Below are positions 7,031 to 7,785 of a stretch of DNA of 7,785 bases, in pieces. The first letter of the stretch is position 1; each line of letters starts with the position of its first letter. Made by a program: the position numbers and the translations under genes. Below the pieces are notes generated by a model. It did not search any database. It was given only the letters and a program-made list of their open reading frames with translations, and was not told where the DNA came from. Source of the stretch: Flavobacteriales bacterium (GTDB lineage: Bacteria > Bacteroidota > Bacteroidia > Flavobacteriales > BACL11); assembly GCA_018675825.1 (NCBI GenBank), contig JABGXK010000192.1, positions 1-7,785 of the forward strand, given 5' to 3'.

Positions 7031-7785
7031 ATGAATAATAATATATCTAAATTAAGGGAAGGATTAACATACGATGATGTGCTTGTTGTTCCAGCATATT
7101 CTGAAGTTTTACCCAACAATGTTAATACTCAAACCTTATTTTCTAAAAATATTAAATTAAATCTTCCTCTTATTTCTGCAGCTATGGATACTGTAACTGA
7201 ATCTAAGATGGCTATTGCAATTGCTCAGGAAGGAGGGATAGGAGTCTTACATAAAAGTATGAGTATTCAACAACAAGCATCTGAAGTTAGAAAAGTAAAA
7301 AGATCAGAGAGCGGAATGATACAAGACCCTATAACATTAAGTATTAATGCTAATGTAGGTGATGCGTTTAAAATAATGAAAGAAAATAGAATTGGAGGTA
7401 TACCTATTGTTGATGAAGATAATCTTTTATTAGGCATAGTAACAAATAGGGATCTTCGTTTTGAAAAAGATTATAATTTAAGTATTAGTAAAGTTATGAC
7501 TTCAAATAATCTTGTTACTACATTAATTAATGATTTGCAAAATGCAGAAGATATACTTAAAACTAATAAGATTGAGAAACTTCCTATTGTTGATAAAAAT
7601 AATTGTTTAGTAGGTTTAATAACCTTTAGAGACATTGTTAAAAATAGAATGCGTCCAAATGCATGTAAAGATAAATTTGGAAGACTTAGAGTTGCTGCAG
7701 CTGTTGGAGTTACTCATGATGTTATTGATAGAATATCTGCATTAATAGATGTTAATGTTGATGCTATTGTTATTGATACAGCACA
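7031..7785 (+). CDS. guaB: IMP dehydrogenase (N-terminal part, cut by window edge)
   Basis: Oxidises IMP to XMP with NAD+, the committed step of guanine nucleotide synthesis in the cytoplasm. 251 codons are present of an expected 490 or so. The barrel start is canonical: GLTYDDVLVVPAYSEVLP (11-28), SAAMDTVTE (49-57) and GGIGVLHKSMSI (68-79). Two CBS motifs (the Bateman regulatory module) follow at about 97-148 and 157-207, marked by GIPIVDEDN...GIVTNRD and LPIVDKNN...GLITFRD. The barrel resumes with DKFGRLRVAAAVG (214-226) and VDAIVIDTAH at the edge. The catalytic cysteine loop and flap lie outside the window, so activity cannot be judged. ATG 7031 is the first start after an in-frame TAG at 7019-7021, and the N-terminus matches the family. 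There is no Shine-Dalgarno motif. Transcription is probably independent of the cargo gene, given the 90-bp gap and the TAATTTTG box. Confidence 0.97.
   Translation, partial: MNNNISKLREGLTYDDVLVVPAYSEVLPNNVNTQTLFSKNIKLNLPLISAAMDTVTESKMAIAIAQEGGIGVLHKSMSIQQQASEVRKVKRSESGMIQDPITLSINANVGDAFKIMKENRIGGIPIVDEDNLLLGIVTNRDLRFEKDYNLSISKVMTSNNLVTTLINDLQNAEDILKTNKIEKLPIVDKNNCLVGLITFRDIVKNRMRPNACKDKFGRLRVAAAVGVTHDVIDRISALIDVNVDAIVIDTA

Overview
The window reads as chromosomal DNA of a low-GC (visibly AT-rich) member of the Bacteroidota, most likely a flavobacterium-like lineage. Four things point there. A 1140-residue secreted protein ends in the type IX secretion (T9SS) type B sorting domain, which is restricted to this phylum. 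Three genes are preceded by a perfect TAnnTTTG box, the -7 element of Bacteroidota promoters. No start codon has a convincing Shine-Dalgarno sequence. A, T-ending codons dominate throughout.

Layout: on the minus strand, from the 48-bp divergent gap at 2431-2478 leftward, lie glyA (serine hydroxymethyltransferase, complete) and, 5 bp behind it, a bifunctional RelA/SpoT-type (p)ppGpp synthetase/hydrolase whose C-terminal half runs off the left edge. On the plus strand, rightward from the same gap, lie a YrpB/FabK/nitronate-monooxygenase-type flavoprotein (2479-3426), the large T9SS cargo protein (3518-6940), and the first 251 codons of guaB (IMP dehydrogenase), which runs off the right edge. 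Non-coding stretches are all short (48, 91 and 90 bp, plus the 5-bp gap), so no gene-free region exceeds 300 bases. No tRNA, rRNA, CRISPR array, insertion sequence or attachment site was seen.

Functionally this is mostly core metabolism: one-carbon/serine-glycine metabolism, stringent response and guanine nucleotide synthesis. The exception is one lineage-specific surface or secreted protein built from a Cys-rich N-terminal region, a cadherin/PKD-like middle, about six fibronectin-III-like modules and the sorting domain. That protein is the least predictable element here and its ligand is unknown. I did not find evidence for a previously undescribed multi-gene system. The findings below are second-look points rather than claims of novelty.
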